NCBI GenBank assembly: GCA_021841005.1
Contig: JAKBVZ010000036.1
Coordinates: forward strand, 41,365 to 105,364
Length of the DNA: 64,000 nucleotides
Reading direction: 5' to 3'
DNA from: Actinomycetes bacterium
GTDB taxonomy: Bacteria > Actinomycetota > Acidimicrobiia > Acidimicrobiales > JAMCPL01
A program made the translations under genes and the position numbers. Of the stretch, positions 25,025 through 33,794 are shown one piece after another (positions within the stretch are counted from its first letter, which is position 1; every line of letters begins with the position of its first letter). The notes below the pieces were generated by a model that had not been told where the DNA came from, searched no databases, and worked only from the letters and a program-made list of their open reading frames with translations.

Positions 25025-27016
25025 TCAATACAGCCCCACGAAATATGCAGCGGCATTCCCGTCGCCATTGCCCGTTGCCGTGACTTCCAGCCTGTCTCCA
25101 GCAACTGGCGGTAGAGGATCTATATGAAACGGCCAAGGCCCGCTGTACTGGCCCTTGCGAAGGGCCTTGGGTTGCAATTCAGACAGGTGAAATGGAAGCT
25201 CGAGAAGCGTAGCGTGCCGATGGGGCGTGAAGGTACGTCTTGCCAACAACACGTTCCTTGTAACGTCCCTCACCGTTATAGTCAGTGGCATGGTGGATCT
25301 TGCCATTACAACTGCTACATACCTTCCCGGTGTCTCCCTCCAGCAAGCGTGGTTGACAAGGTAACCGGCCCTGTGGTCAAGCTGCACCCTCCAAGTAGAC
25401 GATGGACCTGCCAGAACAGGTGTGCCAGACCCGCCAGGAAGCGTCCAGGCAGGGATGGCAGGGGTATTAGAGGGAAAGCTGACTTTGCTGGTTGCCCTGG
25501 ACGGCTGCCAACGAAATACCCAGATGCCGCTGCCGTGCAACATGAGTTGCGCGTGTAGCCCGTCGGCCAGATACCCGATGCTTGCTCTGGCGTTGGCGGT
25601 CGATTGCAGCTCGATACCTTGCGAGGCGGCTATGACGAAGTATACCGGTGCCGTCTTCACCGGAAAAGTCCCGCCATTATACAACATGCTGTAGATCCAT
25701 CGCCTCGCGCTGAATCGCCCTACGACTCCAAGTGATGATATAACCTCTGCGTTGCCTGGTATCTGCGAGCGGGCACGGTTGAGCACCTGGGCAGCGGAGG
25801 GCGATACTTGAAGAAAACTTTGAGGGGCTGTGGGCAGCCATGTTGCAGCCCATCCTATCGAGTTGGCCAACAGCAACAATGAAACCGGTAGAACACAGCG
25901 CCTTATTCCTGCCCATCGTGAGTGTGCCATTCTCAGGACTATCAGTATCGTGCCGAATGCGGTGAAGATGTATACTGCCGGATTCTGAAAACCGGGTACT
26001 ACGAATGTGGAGTATGACTGCAAGCCGCTTTCCAGCAGGACCAGCAGCCCCGCCAATGCCCATGGGCCGGCAATCCCTATGTATCCTGTGGGGCCTATGT
26101 TGGCTAGTAGGTCGACGCGATGCGACCACAACATGGACAGTGCCCGATTTAGATGCAGCAAGAGCCCAACGAGTACCTGTAGAATGTGTACGTTTTGCAA
26201 GTGCCGGCCACCAGCTGAGACCAGGTAGGCATACCCCCCCAGCGCCGCTCCCTGCGTACCGCCAATCGCCGACATCAGGACCAGCCAGGCGGTCGCAATA
26301 CAGATAATCGCCAGTCCGGTATATTTCTTGCGTTGGATGAGCGCTACAATACCTATAGCTACGATATATGTGGCTCCGAGCCCGCTGGAGAGTGTCGCCA
26401 GCGCCATCCATACGAATACATACTTGCTGTTCTTCCACAGGGCTCTTGCAGCGAGCAGGGCGAGGAGAGTGCTGACAGCTTCCAGATGATAGTCAAAGCT
26501 GTCCGCAAGGTACAGCCAGGGATTGCACGTTACGAGCAGCAGGCCAAGAAGAGCAAGCAGCCGGTAAGGGGCGGTGATCGAGCCCTGCTCTATGCGAGAG
26601 TCGATCAATTCGAGAAGCCATACCAGCACCACTGCTCCCGACAGGACAGTAGCTACATCCTGCAAGAGCAGCATGGTGATGGCATGGGGCCACAGAAGGT
26701 AGAATACGGCCAGTGGCCACATGATGAACTGTGCGTCATTCTGCCAGTAGGAAAAATGCTGTACCGAGTTGTACGGATCCAGTACTCCGTGGGCGATCAA
26801 CGACCATCCCTGCTGGTAGCTGGCGAAGTCCTGCGTAAGCGAGAAGCGGCTGTACAGGGTGAAGCTCCACGCAATCAGTATGGCGAGTTGGACGCCCAGC
26901 AACACCATACCGACCACGGTAACGTTTCTTGCGCTCATCATGCCGGTACGGGTATCGCCTGGTGACGCCGTTTCGGTCTCTAATATAGTGGAGGCCATTC
27001 GCACACAACTTATCAT
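25025..27016 (-). CDS. DUF2079-like polytopic membrane protein
   Basis: A large integral membrane protein with about ten hydrophobic segments in the first 420 residues, followed by a soluble, probably extracytoplasmic domain of about 230 residues. The early segments resemble DUF2079 proteins: FTLYSRFSLTQDFASYQQGWSLIAHG, SYWQNDAQFIMWPLAVFYLLWPH, and DSFDYHLEAVSTLLALLAARAL. These proteins have a glycosyltransferase-C-like fold and are suspected to use lipid-linked sugars, but no activity is proven. Neighbours (methyltransferase, flippase, YfhO-like, GT4) suggest envelope polysaccharide or glycoprotein assembly. Several N-terminal Met residues are possible starts (27016 or MMSARN further in). 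Confidence 0.75.
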   Translation of the reverse strand: MISCVRMASTILETETASPGDTRTGMMSARNVTVVGMVLLGVQLAILIAWSFTLYSRFSLTQDFASYQQGWSLIAHGVLDPYNSVQHFSYWQNDAQFIMWPLAVFYLLWPHAITMLLLQDVATVLSGAVVLVWLLELIDSRIEQGSITAPYRLLALLGLLLVTCNPWLYLADSFDYHLEAVSTLLALLAARALWKNSKYVFVWMALATLSSGLGATYIVAIGIVALIQRKKYTGLAIICIATAWLVLMSAIGGTQGAALGGYAYLVSAGGRHLQNVHILQVLVGLLLHLNRALSMLWSHRVDLLANIGPTGYIGIAGPWALAGLLVLLESGLQSYSTFVVPGFQNPAVYIFTAFGTILIVLRMAHSRWAGIRRCVLPVSLLLLANSIGWAATWLPTAPQSFLQVSPSAAQVLNRARSQIPGNAEVISSLGVVGRFSARRWIYSMLYNGGTFPVKTAPVYFVIAASQGIELQSTANARASIGYLADGLHAQLMLHGSGIWVFRWQPSRATSKVSFPSNTPAIPAWTLPGGSGTPVLAGPSSTWRVQLDHRAGYLVNHACWRETPGRYVAVVMARSTMPLTITVRDVTRNVLLARRTFTPHRHATLLELPFHLSELQPKALRKGQYSGPWPFHIDPLPPVAGDRLEVTATGNGDGNAAAYFVGLY

Positions 27017-27108
27017 GCAGGGTGTGAACGTGGGTAAGATGTGGGGGTGGCAGGCATTGCATTTCTAGGATCATGTGACAGCATCCAGAAAGCGCCGGGT
27101 CTTGCCGA

Positions 27109-28029
27109 TTGGTGTGGCTGTATGGAGGAGCCGAGAGAACGTCCGTGAGGTGCAATGCTAACAAAATCGAAGGTCAGCATCCGCTTCCGTCCTTGGCGTC
27201 TTCCTGGTCATTGCTGTCTGCATTCCGTTACGAGCAATCTGACCCCGATCGGTTTTATAGGCTGCTTGCAGAGGACACTGCTGCTCTTGTCCAACTCTAC
27301 ATACCATTCGAGGGCAAGCTGATCCTGGAAGTAGGAGCCGGTCCGGGGGATCTGGCGGAAGCCATCAGGCGCAGGGGGGGCCGCGTCCTGGCTGTCGACA
27401 GCAGCTGGAGTGAGATGCACTGCAGGGAGCGCTTGCTCGCCTGTGCAGTACAGGCAGACGGCTGCAAGTTGCCATTGGCAGGGGACACGTGTGATCTTGT
27501 ATGTGCATCCAACGTGCTGGAGCATGTACCCGATCCTTTTGCCATGGCGATGGAAATGATTCGGGTGGTCAAACCAGGCGGGATCGTGTTCTTCAACTAC
27601 ACGACCTGGCTTTCGCCTTTTGGCGGCCATGAGACCTCTCCCTGGCACTATCTGGGTGGAGCCAGGGCAGCGAAACGGTATTCGAGGAAATACGGGCACC
27701 TCCCAAAGAACATGTATGGGGAAAGCCTCTTTCCCATGGGGGTACACAGGTTCAAGAAAAGGCTGGATTCCGGCATGGTTGGTGCAACTATCATTGATGC
27801 ATTCCCCAGGTACTTTCCTCGCTGGATGAAGCCGGTGGTGTCCGTGCCTGGCTTGTCGGAACTGCTGACTCTCAATCTGGCGGTGGTAATCAGAAAAGAA
27901 GGCGAGTCAGTACATCAGGGCTATCGCCGCGAGCATGGCACAACCCCGTCCGTAGGTACGGAGGTGCATGGTGGGCTCAAGAGCCTGCCTGCTGAGCGGT
28001 CTCGATCTTTGGCAACCGGCCTGGAATAG
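27109..28029 (+). CDS. Class I SAM-dependent methyltransferase (Methyltransf_11 type)
   Basis: The SAM-binding core is evident: LILEVGAGPGDLAEAIRRRGGRVLAVDSS (motif I and acidic loop), CDLVCASNVLEHVPDPFAMAMEMIRVVKPGGIVFFNYT (motifs II-III, with the common NVLEHV and KPGG signatures). The segment from about residue 165 (GHETSPWHYLGGARAAKRY) resembles sugar or lipid methyltransferases of surface-glycan clusters. GTG 27109 is given, though the first 40 residues look non-conserved. The stop lies nine bases before the next start, so it is probably cotranscribed with the flippase. Confidence 0.82.
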   Translation: MVWLYGGAERTSVRCNANKIEGQHPLPSLASSWSLLSAFRYEQSDPDRFYRLLAEDTAALVQLYIPFEGKLILEVGAGPGDLAEAIRRRGGRVLAVDSSWSEMHCRERLLACAVQADGCKLPLAGDTCDLVCASNVLEHVPDPFAMAMEMIRVVKPGGIVFFNYTTWLSPFGGHETSPWHYLGGARAAKRYSRKYGHLPKNMYGESLFPMGVHRFKKRLDSGMVGATIIDAFPRYFPRWMKPVVSVPGLSELLTLNLAVVIRKEGESVHQGYRREHGTTPSVGTEVHGGLKSLPAERSRSLATGLE

Positions 28030-28038
28030 ACAGGCAGC

Positions 28039-29493
28039 GTGAAGATACAGATCATGCCAAGAGCGGGTACTGGCACCGGTGGCCCGGTGCCTGGAGCACG
28101 TGGGATCTTCGCAGCTGCACCCATTGTCATTGCGGGTGTTGCAATAGCTCTAGCCAATGTCGGAAGCACCGTGGTGGTGGCCAGGTTGCTGATTCCAAGA
28201 GAATATGGCGCTCTCACGCAATTGTTAGGATTGTTCTTTATCCTGTCAATGCCGGGATCAGCTCTGATGGTAGGCGTTGTGCATCGAGTGACGGCATGGC
28301 GGATTGCGGGTGACGAGCACCGGCTGAAGCCGTGGCTGGGAAGAGTGGAGATGTTCTGCTTTGGTGGTCTTGTCCTGTTCATGGTTACTGTCTGGATATT
28401 ACAGGGCAGGATTGCCACCTGGCTCAGCCTTCCCAGCCGGGCCGGCATCTTCGAGACATTGGTGGCAGGTGCCTTATGGGTCATAGTGTCAGTGAATAGA
28501 GGCGTGTTGCAGGCGCGCAAAGAGTACCACTGGCTTGGCTGGAACTTGGCCATCGAGGGGTTGACGCGGACGGTGTTCATGATAGGTCTTGCGGCAGCCG
28601 GCCTGGGACTTACCGGTGCCGCGATGGGGATATTGCTGGGAGAAGCACTGGCGCTCACCCATGGGATGACTGGCGCCTTCAGGGGAATGACTGGCGTTTT
28701 CAGAAGGTCGGTAGATTCTTCCAAGTGGGCAGCCAGTACCTTCAGGGAGCCGGCTGCACACCTGGAACAGGCCGGATATCCCGGACATGGACATGGACAT
28801 GGACATGGACGATCCACGCATGGTAGGAGAGAATTGGCGGGAGATGTACTTACCGCTTTTGCTAGTCTCGGGCTTCTTGCAATACTCCAGTACATGGATG
28901 TGGTGATGGTCGGTGCTTTTTCACCATCCCGTGCAGGGGATTACGGAGCCATATCGGTATCCGCCAAATCGCTTGTGTTCTGGACGATCATGCTTACCAA
29001 CTACCTGTTGCCGGAGGCTACCATCCGATGGCATATGGGGGGGCATGCCCTTGGCGAGCTTCGCAATACGTTGGTGCTGGCGCTCCTTCCTGCACTTTTG
29101 ATGCTTGCCATAGCTCTCACGGTTCCATCACTCTTCCTTGGGGCAGCTTTTGGGAGCAATCTCGAAGGTGCGGCTTCCGGGTTCCCTTATCTTGTTGGGG
29201 CTATGGCCTTTCTATCGGTGACAATCATCTTTACCAATTACTTTTTCGGGGTTGCCTGGCGCGGCATACCGGCTGTATTGACCGTAGGTGCTGGGGCGCT
29301 AATCGGATCTATCGTGGCAGCGGGCGGCAGGCCACTGCAGACAGCGCGTATGGACTTGGTGGTGCAGGCCTGCCTGGCGGCGGTAGTAGTAGGGTGTTTT
29401 GTAGTATTGGACAGGCGGCAGGCGCATAACCAGGCCGGGCTCTCGAAACAGCCGTGGAGGAACGGTCAGTATGCGGAATCAGACGTAGCCTAG
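28039..29493 (+). CDS. Polysaccharide flippase-like membrane protein (MOP superfamily)
   Basis: A 12-14 helix membrane protein with the start GIFAAAPIVIAGVAIALANVGSTVVVARLL and PREYGALTQLLGLFFIL, typical of Wzx-like lipid-linked oligosaccharide flippases. The loop at residues about 210-270 is unusual. It has a duplicated GMTG[AV]FR unit (21 bp) and a GHGHGHGHG run from four to five GACATG hexamers (28786-28809), so replication slippage has lengthened a cytoplasmic loop. GTG 28039 or ATG 28054 may be the start. Its stop codon overlaps the stop of the convergent YfhO gene by two bases. Confidence 0.8.
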   Translation: MKIQIMPRAGTGTGGPVPGARGIFAAAPIVIAGVAIALANVGSTVVVARLLIPREYGALTQLLGLFFILSMPGSALMVGVVHRVTAWRIAGDEHRLKPWLGRVEMFCFGGLVLFMVTVWILQGRIATWLSLPSRAGIFETLVAGALWVIVSVNRGVLQARKEYHWLGWNLAIEGLTRTVFMIGLAAAGLGLTGAAMGILLGEALALTHGMTGAFRGMTGVFRRSVDSSKWAASTFREPAAHLEQAGYPGHGHGHGHGRSTHGRRELAGDVLTAFASLGLLAILQYMDVVMVGAFSPSRAGDYGAISVSAKSLVFWTIMLTNYLLPEATIRWHMGGHALGELRNTLVLALLPALLMLAIALTVPSLFLGAAFGSNLEGAASGFPYLVGAMAFLSVTIIFTNYFFGVAWRGIPAVLTVGAGALIGSIVAAGGRPLQTARMDLVVQACLAAVVVGCFVVLDRRQAHNQAGLSKQPWRNGQYAESDVA

Positions 29494-32138
29494 TCTGACT
29501 TTGAACGGTATGATCGTATGCCGATAATAGCAAGTGCCACAATGACAATGATGGCCAGGATGGCGGCGATAATGCCTGCCGTGAAAGCAGTTGGCCAGTA
29601 GGTAAGATCTACAGTGTCCTTTCCCGCCGGCAGGGGGATGGCCAACATGGTTCCCGCAGCTCTTTCCACAGGTACCGTGTGGCCATTGACGCTGGCATGC
29701 CAGCCTGGGACGTCTGTGATGCGAGCGAGAAGTTCTGACCGCCTGCTGGAAGCCGCCATGACAACCAGGTGATTGTCACTTGTCCACTTCCATGATGTCA
29801 CCTTGCCATAGATGGTGGAATCCTGCTCTGCGTTATGGACAACGTCATTCAGGTCAGGCTCTACAAGCGTGAAGCGATGCGCGCCAGGCACCTCATAGAG
29901 GGTGAAACCTGGTTCGGCAAGGACACAGTAGGACCCAGACGGAGCCTCCGTCTTTCCCTGGCTGCCTCGGACGGTAAGGAGGTACTTGACTCCGTAGAGT
30001 CGGGCAAGTGCGGCATTGGGAAATGAGGGCATGAAGTTGCCTCCTGTTGGCAACGGGACTGGGGTCTGTGGCGTTGCCGCGGCGTTCCAGGAGTATATGT
30101 ATTCCGCTTGGAGCATCGGATCATATGCTCCAAAGAGTGAGATTCTGTAAGGCATATTCGTCTCGGGTGAGAATGCATTGGTTAGACTTGAGCTTATGGA
30201 CTCGCGCTGGCTAGTATCTCCGGGCGGTGGCGGCCCATCTCCTATGAGGTGATCTCCGACAATGACTTTGAGCGTCTGCACTGTTGGATCGCTTGGGAAG
30301 AAACGATGGCTATAACTGGCTGCTCCGGCTGCAGGCGGCAAGAGCAGCATAATTTGGGAAGCCAGCGCCGCCAGTACTGCCAGAGACGGTAATAGCAAAG
30401 CTAGCCATAGGGTTCTGTTCCGATTGAACAACGTTCTGATACCTGCCCCTATCAATAGTCCTCTGAGCCGAGCCGGTAGTTGACCAGGCGAATTACGGAT
30501 ATGCAGATCTCCTCGCTCCGGGATCTTTTCCCGGCCATGCGGGAATTGCGTGCTATTCCACTTCACTGGCTGCTCGCTACTGGTTCGCTCCGGGATCTTT
30601 TCCCGGTCATTCGAGGGTTGGAAGATGCGAAATAGGTAAAGCCATCCCAGCAGGAATATTGATCCAAGCACCAGGGAACCAATCGACCAATCCAGTGACC
30701 CTAGGCGGATATGCTTTTCTTGCGAGGTAAGCGTACCCAGTTTCTCCACCCTTACGTACAGCCATATGATCAAAGCAGCGATGCTCCCGCATGTAATGGC
30801 GAAGATATGACCGTCAGTACGAGCATGCCTGCCAAGCATCCCGTTCTCGCGTACATGTGCATATGCATATGAAGGTGACCGGATCAATCGAGTGAATCCC
30901 AGTGCGGCCAGGATGGCAACGAGAAAGTCAAGGGGCATAAGCAGCCTGTTAAAAGATATTACGGTTCCATAGGGTAATGTGCTGACGACACGCTGCAGTG
31001 GACTTATATGGAATATAACAGCAAATAGCACTAGGGCGCTGGCTAAAGTACCGGCGATTACTGGTCGTTTGATCATCCGGATAACGGCGAATACGGCAAG
31101 TGCCAGAGCAACCGGTCCCACACAAGCGCTCAGTTCGTAGAAGTTGGATCCGTAAAACCACCTGCTGGAGGTAATCGGGTAACCATAATATCCCGTGGTG
31201 ATAAAATTAACGGCTATATTTGGAGGTAGCCCGCCGTAATGGTGCATCCGTGCCAAATTTTTGGCCGTTCCATGCACCAGTTGCATCGCAGGCAGCAGCA
31301 TAGGTGCGGCAAGCATGCCTCCTAGAAGGCCTCCGATGAGGATCTTCGCCGCTCTGCGTGTAAACATAAGCCCGTCCAGTTCCCTTCGTACGAGCTTGAA
31401 TGACATGATCGACCCCCCAAGCAGCAGGACGGTAAAGCCGTCCAGCACGTAGGAGTCCGGATGACCTGCCCATAGTGCAAACGCCACACTCATAGCAAGA
31501 CCTATCATGGGGCCGGCGGCCCGTTTACTCCGGTAGGTCAATATGGAGAAGAATACGACCCATCCGAGCCAGGCATTCACCTGAGCCTGTGGCCATGCTA
31601 TCCAGTTGACAAAAGATCCTGACAGCTCGAAGGTGACCGCTCCGATCAGGGCTCCAGAGGTGCTGGCGCCGAGTATCCTGGCTGCAGCATATGCGCCGGT
31701 CCCTGCTATGAAAAGTGCCACCAGCACCGATATGCCGTATCCCAGAGATACTGGAAACAGGTAGGAGATCAGATGAGGCAAGGAGAACACCGCTGACTGA
31801 AAATTGAACATCTGGGGCATGCCGAGGAGGGTGTAGCGATTCCACAATGGCAGGACACCGTTGTGGATGGAATGCCAGTTGAATGCCAGCCACGGGCTTT
31901 CCTCCCTTACCTGGTCTGAGCTGACCAGATTGTGCACATGGTTGAAGAGGCCATGGGTGACCGGGAACAAGGTCAACAGGTCCATCGATCCATATACCGT
32001 TCCGTGGTCAAGCGCAGGGTAAAAATAGGCGATACTTACCAGGGCAATGATTCCTATTGCCAACAGATCATTCCTGCGCAATCCCTGGCTTGCTCTTTCA
32101 AGCACGGACAATCTCGATACAGGTGGGAGTGGTGCCAT
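29490..32138 (-). CDS. YfhO-family membrane protein
   Basis: An 882-residue polytopic protein with a YfhO-like start: DLLAIGIIALVSIAYFYPALDHGTVYGSMDL, PLWNRYTLLGMPQMFNFQSAVFSLP and IGAVTFELSGSFVNWIAWPQAQVNAWLGWV. YfhO proteins have a GT-C fold and are implicated in sugar modification of teichoic acids in Firmicutes. Helices fill the first 620 residues, a periplasmic domain follows, and a last helix with a basic tail (GIRSYRSKSD) ends the protein. A cytoplasmic loop near residues 507-542 holds an in-frame repeat-spacer-repeat (locus K), giving REKIPER twice. The ATG at 32138 lies inside the first copy of locus G. Confidence 0.8.
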   Translation of the reverse strand: MAPLPPVSRLSVLERASQGLRRNDLLAIGIIALVSIAYFYPALDHGTVYGSMDLLTLFPVTHGLFNHVHNLVSSDQVREESPWLAFNWHSIHNGVLPLWNRYTLLGMPQMFNFQSAVFSLPHLISYLFPVSLGYGISVLVALFIAGTGAYAAARILGASTSGALIGAVTFELSGSFVNWIAWPQAQVNAWLGWVVFFSILTYRSKRAAGPMIGLAMSVAFALWAGHPDSYVLDGFTVLLLGGSIMSFKLVRRELDGLMFTRRAAKILIGGLLGGMLAAPMLLPAMQLVHGTAKNLARMHHYGGLPPNIAVNFITTGYYGYPITSSRWFYGSNFYELSACVGPVALALAVFAVIRMIKRPVIAGTLASALVLFAVIFHISPLQRVVSTLPYGTVISFNRLLMPLDFLVAILAALGFTRLIRSPSYAYAHVRENGMLGRHARTDGHIFAITCGSIAALIIWLYVRVEKLGTLTSQEKHIRLGSLDWSIGSLVLGSIFLLGWLYLFRIFQPSNDREKIPERTSSEQPVKWNSTQFPHGREKIPERGDLHIRNSPGQLPARLRGLLIGAGIRTLFNRNRTLWLALLLPSLAVLAALASQIMLLLPPAAGAASYSHRFFPSDPTVQTLKVIVGDHLIGDGPPPPGDTSQRESISSSLTNAFSPETNMPYRISLFGAYDPMLQAEYIYSWNAAATPQTPVPLPTGGNFMPSFPNAALARLYGVKYLLTVRGSQGKTEAPSGSYCVLAEPGFTLYEVPGAHRFTLVEPDLNDVVHNAEQDSTIYGKVTSWKWTSDNHLVVMAASSRRSELLARITDVPGWHASVNGHTVPVERAAGTMLAIPLPAGKDTVDLTYWPTAFTAGIIAAILAIIVIVALAIIGIRSYRSKSD
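30512..30620. repeat. Repeat-spacer-repeat locus K inside the YfhO gene (37 bp, period 72)
   Basis: Copies 30512-30548 and 30584-30620 (five mismatches) with a 35-bp spacer. The period of 72 keeps the frame and adds 24 residues. Each copy contains a CCGGGA/TCCCGG dyad. Confidence 0.88.
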
Positions 32139-32245
32139 GCGACATTCGACATCTTCTCATGAATGTTTAACCTTGGATAGCCTTTGCGCTTGGCTCGTCG
32201 GGAAAACTATGCGACATTCGACATCTTCTCATGAATGTTTCACCT
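32137..32245. repeat. Repeat-spacer-repeat locus G upstream of the YfhO gene (37 bp, period 72)
   Basis: Copies 32137-32173 and 32209-32245 differ at one base, with a 35-bp spacer. The YfhO start codon overlaps the left end of copy 1, so the duplicated segment is that gene's immediate leader. Confidence 0.93.
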
Positions 32246-32367
32246 ACTACCAAGTAGCATTAGTGTTTCCGTTGTACTATGATACCGGTATGGATAATGC
32301 TGCTGGTAGCGGGTGTAACGGTGATCGATGATGGTGGTCGGCACGCCCGCCGCTCGAGGTCGTCGGC

Positions 32368-33690
32368 ATGCAGGCCGTTGGGAGTCCGGATCAATGGGAT
32401 ACAGGAGTGGCTGGCGGAATGACAACCAGGATGGCCAGTGAGAAGCCGGCAGGCATGGCTGACTGGCCAGAGGCCGGAACCGGCGCCAAGGCAAGGATGG
32501 AAGTTCCTGACAGCGAGAGCATCCTTCGCAGCGTAGAGCAAGTACGGGCAGCCGGCATATCATGCGTTGAAATCATAGCATGGCGCGATGCCGACGATCC
32601 TGAGGCGGGTGGATCTGAGATGCATGCTCACAGGGTGGCCTCGGAGTGGGCGGGCGCTGGACTGGATGTGGTCATGCGCACTTCAAGGGCGCCAGGTCGT
32701 GCTGAGCTGGAATGGCGCAACGATTACAGGGTGGTCAGGAGATCGGGCCGTTACTGGGTGTTTCCGAGGACGTTCCTGGAACTCTCCACTGGAATTGGAT
32801 ACCCGGCTGAGGCTGATGCAGTGGTGGAAGTATGGAACGGCATGCCATTCCTTGGGCCGCTCGCCACCCGAAAACCCCATGTCACAATCTTGCACCATGT
32901 GCATGCCAAGATGTGGAACATGGTTCTACCTCCGATGCTGGCGTGGATGGGTAGGACGGTGGAATTGAAGCTGGCGCCAAAAGCATACAGGTCCAGCCGG
33001 ATAATCACCCTGTCCGAGTCATCGCGAGGCGAGATAGCATCCACATTGGGCATCCCCGTACAGCACATACGGGTCGTGCCTCCGGGCGTAGATCCCGGTT
33101 TCTCTCCGGGTAGGACAAAGGCTCCCTATCCTCTGGTGATTGCCGTAGGAAGGCTGGTGCCTGTAAAGCGGTTCGATCGGCTCATCGAGAGCTTGGCGGC
33201 CGTCAAGCAGGAGATACCTGACCTGAAGGCAATCATAGTCGGTGAGGGCTACGAGAGGCCAAAGCTGGAAAGTATACGTGCCTTATATGGAGCGGATGGA
33301 TGGATACGGATGCCAGGGAGGCTCTCCGATGCAGCACTGGTGGACATCTACCGTAGTGCATGGATGGTGGTGTCCACTTCCAGCAAGGAGGGATGGGGCA
33401 TGACGGTTACCGAAGCAGGTGCTTGTGGTACCCCGGCAGTAGTGACCGACATCGTGGGCCACAGGGATGCAGTGATACATGGGGTAAGCGGCCTGCTGGT
33501 GCCTGCTTCAGAATCGTTACCGCAAGTCATCAAGCGCGTTATCCAGGATGAAGTGTTGCGCGAAACGCTCTCCGTCGGCGCACATAAATACGCGCGGACT
33601 CTTACCTGGAAGGCGACGGCCACAGCGATACTCGATGAACTGGTTGCTGCGGCACAACAGCGTAGAGCTAGTGGTCTGTCCCGCAAATAA
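32368..33690 (+). CDS. Family 4 glycosyltransferase
   Basis: A GT-B retaining glycosyltransferase. The N-terminal domain starts EIIAWRDADDPEAGGSEMHAHRVASEW, the classical GGxE acceptor loop. The donor domain has VPPGVDPGFSP, VGRLVPVKRFDRLIESLA, AIIVGEGYERPKLE and STSSKEGWGMTVTEAGACGTPAVV (the E..x7..E donor motif). ATG 32368 is used; the first 60 residues are not conserved. The last six codons and stop (SGLSRK) come from the left end of a 97-bp MITE-like element, so insertion has replaced the native C-terminus. Divergent from the YfhO gene; likely part of surface-glycan synthesis. Confidence 0.88.
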   Translation: MQAVGSPDQWDTGVAGGMTTRMASEKPAGMADWPEAGTGAKARMEVPDSESILRSVEQVRAAGISCVEIIAWRDADDPEAGGSEMHAHRVASEWAGAGLDVVMRTSRAPGRAELEWRNDYRVVRRSGRYWVFPRTFLELSTGIGYPAEADAVVEVWNGMPFLGPLATRKPHVTILHHVHAKMWNMVLPPMLAWMGRTVELKLAPKAYRSSRIITLSESSRGEIASTLGIPVQHIRVVPPGVDPGFSPGRTKAPYPLVIAVGRLVPVKRFDRLIESLAAVKQEIPDLKAIIVGEGYERPKLESIRALYGADGWIRMPGRLSDAALVDIYRSAWMVVSTSSKEGWGMTVTEAGACGTPAVVTDIVGHRDAVIHGVSGLLVPASESLPQVIKRVIQDEVLRETLSVGAHKYARTLTWKATATAILDELVAAAQQRRASGLSRK

Positions 33691-33765
33691 CCATGGGTTC
33701 CCGCCAGCCAGATGACACCCCTGACTTGCCGGATAATGTCATGCTATTTACAGGACAGACCACTA
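33669..33765. mobile_element. 97-bp MITE-like element with TA-flanked inverted ends
   Basis: The left end TAGTGGTCTGTCCCGCAAATA and the right end, read inverted, TAGTGGTCTGTCCTGTAAATA agree at 19 of 21 bases. Ends begin with TA, as for IS630/Tc1-type elements. There is no coding capacity. A related solo end occurs at 22404-22423. Confidence 0.75.
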
Positions 33766-33794
33766 GGAAATCCACAGCATCGCCGCGGTAGTGC

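Noticed and set aside
28786..28809. GHGHGHGHG run in the flippase as a metal-binding site
   Set aside because: It comes from a GACATG hexamer array in a loop; slippage explains it and no other metal ligands are conserved.
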